Of a stretch of 64,000 nucleotides of DNA, positions 61,318-64,000 are shown one piece after another. The DNA lies in contig BSDZ01000086.1 in the NCBI GenBank assembly GCA_030268105.1, positions 3,178,501-3,242,500 on the forward strand, read 5' to 3'. This stretch comes from Volvox africanus. Taxonomy: Eukaryota > Chlorophyta > Chlorophyceae > Chlamydomonadales > Volvocaceae. Position 1 is the stretch's first letter, and each line of letters starts with the position of its first letter. The notes below the pieces were generated by a model. It had not been told where the DNA came from. It searched no databases and saw only the letters and a program-made list of their open reading frames with translations. A program made the translations under genes and the position numbers.

Positions 61318-62451
61318 GCCGCAAGCAATTGCAAGTTACTCATGCAGCATAAGCTTATTCCGTGACAGCGACGCTTAGTCCAAGAAGCCACGCTGCGACA
61401 GGCCGACTCAGGTATCCATATGCCTATGCCTATGTAACGTACTCTTACGAAAACATGCCTCCTAATGCGATAGGCCCCGTGATACCCGGCTCATAGGCTA
61501 GATAGGCGAGCTACGCGCGATTATATGTAAGCGGTAAGTTTTAATGTAATGGGGTAATTATGAATGACGCAATGCGGTACAATTAAGATGCTTGCAAGTA
61601 TAGCTTCAGCCCTGGATGTCAAGTAATTGTCAATTTCTTGCTCGACCGACCACGTCGTTAGGGTCGTTGGGATTTAACTGTTTACCCGCGAGCTAAGCAG
61701 AGTAACTCTGGGCGTCTGGACTCTGGAGCTCAAAAGTTGCGTTCGGTTTGGCAGCAAAGTCCAAAGCCTGCTTTCAAGGATCCCACGGTAATTTTGAAGT
61801 CATTCATTCACGTCATCATGTCACAATAGCGGCGAGTTGCTAAGCAATTAGCAACGAATGTCCACCTGAACACTAGTGCCGTCGTCATTAATATTTTTAA
61901 ATTTATGCTAACAAAATATACACTGGCTGCAGGCACGGACCTGGAAGTTAACAGTGGACCTGACGAATGCTGAGGCTGAACGATGACCAGCTTCAGAACG
62001 CGATCGGCAAATGCTGTCATAGCGTGTCATGCACTAACATTCAGTTTAGTTTTCCGCTTTCAATCTTCTAAGCCAGGAAAGCCGTGTGAGCGCACGCAAG
62101 CTGTTCACCATCAATGGTTTCCCAAAACATATTCATCCTGCACATGGTCAGCACCGGTGCCATTTCTCGCCAGCAACCGAAATCAGATGTCCTCGCCATA
62201 ATGAATTATGCCATCAAAATGCCGCCCAGCTACGGAATCCTACACTCCCCAGGCATCTAACCAATAATATTGTCAACATGCACGGCCGAGTTCCTTCCGG
62301 AAGGCATCAGCTTTGGTCTCCCGCTCGCCCGCTGCAGCACAATGACAGCGCAGGAAGCAACGCCAGCCGGGCGGCGCGATGCGTAAGCTGTGTTGTAGAT
62401 GGAGTCTGTCATTGCGGTTGTATCTGCAATGCCTGTGTCGGGGTACAGCGG
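61318..62451. other. No gene recognised
   Basis: The part next to 61318 should carry the kinase promoter. A plus-strand frame of 129 codons (62086-62475) has no motif and overlaps the end of the neighbouring minus-strand gene. AT-rich spacer in the middle. Confidence 0.35.
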
Positions 62452-64000
62452 CTACAGTTGCGGTTGTGTCTGTGACTGCGTCTGGAAATAGAACAGATCA
62501 AGGGCAGATATGACCGGCCTGGATGACGGCTGTACTGTCACCGTCGCCGCCGAAGCCATAAGCCTTTCCCCGCCGGCCTGCAGGCCGCATCCTTCTGGGG
62601 GCCGCACGGCCGAATCAACTTCCCTCTGCCGCTGTAAGAACTGCTCCGCAACTTTATATCCCCCAATTTGAGCTGCGCTTAAGGGTGCTACTGGCGCTGC
62701 GCTTCCAGATCCACCATTCCCAGGCAGCCGTGGCGATTCTATCACCGCTCTCGCAACTGGCGGCACAGGACCTCCGTGGTTCGCAATCTGGCTCACGCCA
62801 CCTGGGCGAGGGACAGCGCCAGACCCGGCGGCCTCGCTGGGTTGCTGGGGTGGATGCGATTGCCGAGCACTGCGATTGGGTGCAGAGGGCCGCTGCTGCT
62901 GCAAAACCGGTGGCGGCAGCCGTGGCGGGTGTTGATGTAACTCCTTATTTGGCGGCTGCGGCGGGTATGACCGTTGTCGTACCGCCTGCAACTGCTGCTC
63001 ATTCGCTCGACGCTTTCCCAGGACAGAAAATATCGGCACGTCTTCCGTCAATATAATATCTTCATCGTCCACCACAGCGGCTGCTGGAGCGGCCCGCTGA
63101 TACTGCAAATTTGTGGCCACGACCGCACGGGCTGTAAATCCTCCCGCATTCGCACCTGAAGTCTGTGCCATCCTACCTGGCTGTGAGTGCAGCCCCTGCC
63201 TTGACGGCGGTGGCATGGCCTTGTCAGCTTCACAACGCAAGATATGGCTTCCTCCGCGGTAAGTTCCAGTCCCAGTCCCTGCATGGCCGGCAGAACCGGG
63301 ATTGGCCATCAGGAGTGCATTTGGGCATGACAGAAAGCCCACTACCAAGCTGGATGGAAATGATGCTTGCTTCCCATTCATGCCGGCATAACGTTGATGT
63401 AGCTCCTTTGTGGTAGCTGCACAACGGGATGGCACAAATGCGGCGATGGGCGCTGCCGGCAGCAGCAGATATTCCCGCTTACCTTGTGCGACAAGCGGCC
63501 GTGGCTGAACATGACCGTCACCATACTGTTGTCGTTGCTGCTGTGGCTCGTGAACCTGCTGCCGTTGGTCTTGCTCATTCTGTTGCTGCTGCTTTTGTAG
63601 GTATATTGGCTGTTGCAGTTGATGTGGGAACTGTAGCTGTTGTTGGTGATGACCATTATAGGACTTTAAGGGCGACCTTGGACACGGCTGTTGCGGCTGC
63701 ATCTGACGCTTGGGATTTGCGATTGCACCATCACAACATAGATCCAAATCCAGATCCAAATCCAGGTCCAAATCCAGGTCCAAATCCATTTCGTCCAGCC
63801 CCACCATCCGCCGCCGCTTATCGCCGCCGGCACCTCCACTTACCGAGATATTACTGCAGGTGCTGATAGTGGGTCTAGCTGCCGCCAACAGCCCAACAGG
63901 TGCTGATAGTGGGTCGAGCTGCCGCTGGCCGCTGCCAGCAACACCCATTTCTGGCAGCACGGAAGTAGGCACAGCCTGGTAACGCTCCTGCGAGTGGCAT
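62452..64000 (-). CDS. Gln/Pro-rich protein of unknown function (5' partial)
   Basis: An open frame of more than 510 codons runs from the right edge to TAG at 62452-62454; the start lies outside the window. It is low in complexity: an Asp-Leu repeat (63741-63792), long Gln-rich stretches, then Pro/Ala-rich sequence. Two less repetitive islands are GGDKRRRMVGLDEMD and DDEDIILTEDVPIFSVLGKRR, the latter an acidic segment followed by a basic cluster that could be a nuclear localisation signal. This make-up suits a transcriptional or RNA-binding regulator, but there is no recognisable domain. Hidden introns are possible, since GT-AG pairs are frequent inside. Confidence 0.55.
   Translation of the reverse strand, partial: CHSQERYQAVPTSVLPEMGVAGSGQRQLDPLSAPVGLLAAARPTISTCSNISVSGGAGGDKRRRMVGLDEMDLDLDLDLDLDLDLDLCCDGAIANPKRQMQPQQPCPRSPLKSYNGHHQQQLQFPHQLQQPIYLQKQQQQNEQDQRQQVHEPQQQRQQYGDGHVQPRPLVAQGKREYLLLPAAPIAAFVPSRCAATTKELHQRYAGMNGKQASFPSSLVVGFLSCPNALLMANPGSAGHAGTGTGTYRGGSHILRCEADKAMPPPSRQGLHSQPGRMAQTSGANAGGFTARAVVATNLQYQRAAPAAAVVDDEDIILTEDVPIFSVLGKRRANEQQLQAVRQRSYPPQPPNKELHQHPPRLPPPVLQQQRPSAPNRSARQSHPPQQPSEAAGSGAVPRPGGVSQIANHGGPVPPVARAVIESPRLPGNGGSGSAAPVAPLSAAQIGGYKVAEQFLQRQREVDSAVRPPEGCGLQAGGERLMASAATVTVQPSSRPVISALDLFYFQTQSQTQPQL
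63741..63792 (-). repeat. 12-bp tandem repeat coding Asp-Leu dipeptides
   Basis: About four copies of a 12-bp unit (GGTCCAAATCCA and a one-base variant on the plus strand) encode alternating Asp and Leu on the minus strand. Confidence 0.85.
63857..63925. repeat. 29-bp direct repeat, 40-bp spacing
   Basis: Copies at 63857-63885 and 63897-63925 differ at one base. The 40-bp spacing is not a multiple of three, so the two copies are read in different frames within the minus-strand open frame. Confidence 0.8.

Noticed and set aside
61920..61975. A 2A-like motif (TDLEVNSGP) as in non-LTR retroelements
   Set aside because: It lacks the NPGP core, is followed at once by a stop, and no reverse transcriptase lies nearby.

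Overview
The window reads as nuclear DNA of a volvocine green alga (Chlamydomonas/Volvox relatives). I infer this from GC-rich coding exons in a more AT-balanced background, many short GT-AG introns (donors mostly GTGAGT, GTGGGT or GTAAGT), Ala/Gln/Gly/Pro homopolymers inside proteins, a TGTAA poly(A) signal, an interstitial CCCTAAAA repeat, and protein families typical of these algae. No operons, CRISPR arrays, rRNA or tRNA were seen. Most genes are split into small exons, so I rebuilt them by hand from splice signals, reading phase and remembered family alignments. Exon coordinates given without a caveat keep the frame across every junction.

Layout, left to right. 2-8413 (+): a large tandem cyclase-homology gene cut by the left edge. 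10115-10649 (-): ribosomal protein eS21. 13987-23246 (-): a cluster of related gene pieces with membrane, ankyrin and SBP-like C-terminal modules, one with an apparent frameshift. 24423-24762 (-): a 63-residue protein. 26953-29644 (+): a glycerophosphodiester phosphodiesterase. About 32087-32293 (+): the last exon of an unknown protein. 32686-33021 (-): an 86-residue probable mitochondrial membrane protein. 33581-41212 (-): COG3 of the Golgi tethering complex, fully rebuilt. 42616-48399 (+): a Deg9-like protease homologue that has lost its catalytic residues. 48549-48939 (+): a possible small membrane protein. 49473-50317 (-) and 50476-52600 (+): a divergent pair, a UPF0426-type plastid protein and ATP sulfurylase, with 158 bp between start codons. 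54363-55397 (+): a NEMP-like membrane protein. 57341-61317 (-): a mitochondrial kinase of the branched-chain ketoacid dehydrogenase kinase type, fully rebuilt. 62452-64000 (-): a Gln/Pro-rich protein running off the right edge.

The genes do not form one pathway. They cover sulfate assimilation, phospholipid turnover, amino-acid catabolism control, Golgi traffic, translation and probable signalling. The most unusual items are the Deg9-like protein without a catalytic triad, the cyclase array without the usual catalytic Asn, the tandem membrane/ankyrin cluster, a foldback hairpin at 53782-53948, and several small spliced genes that simple ORF calling would miss.
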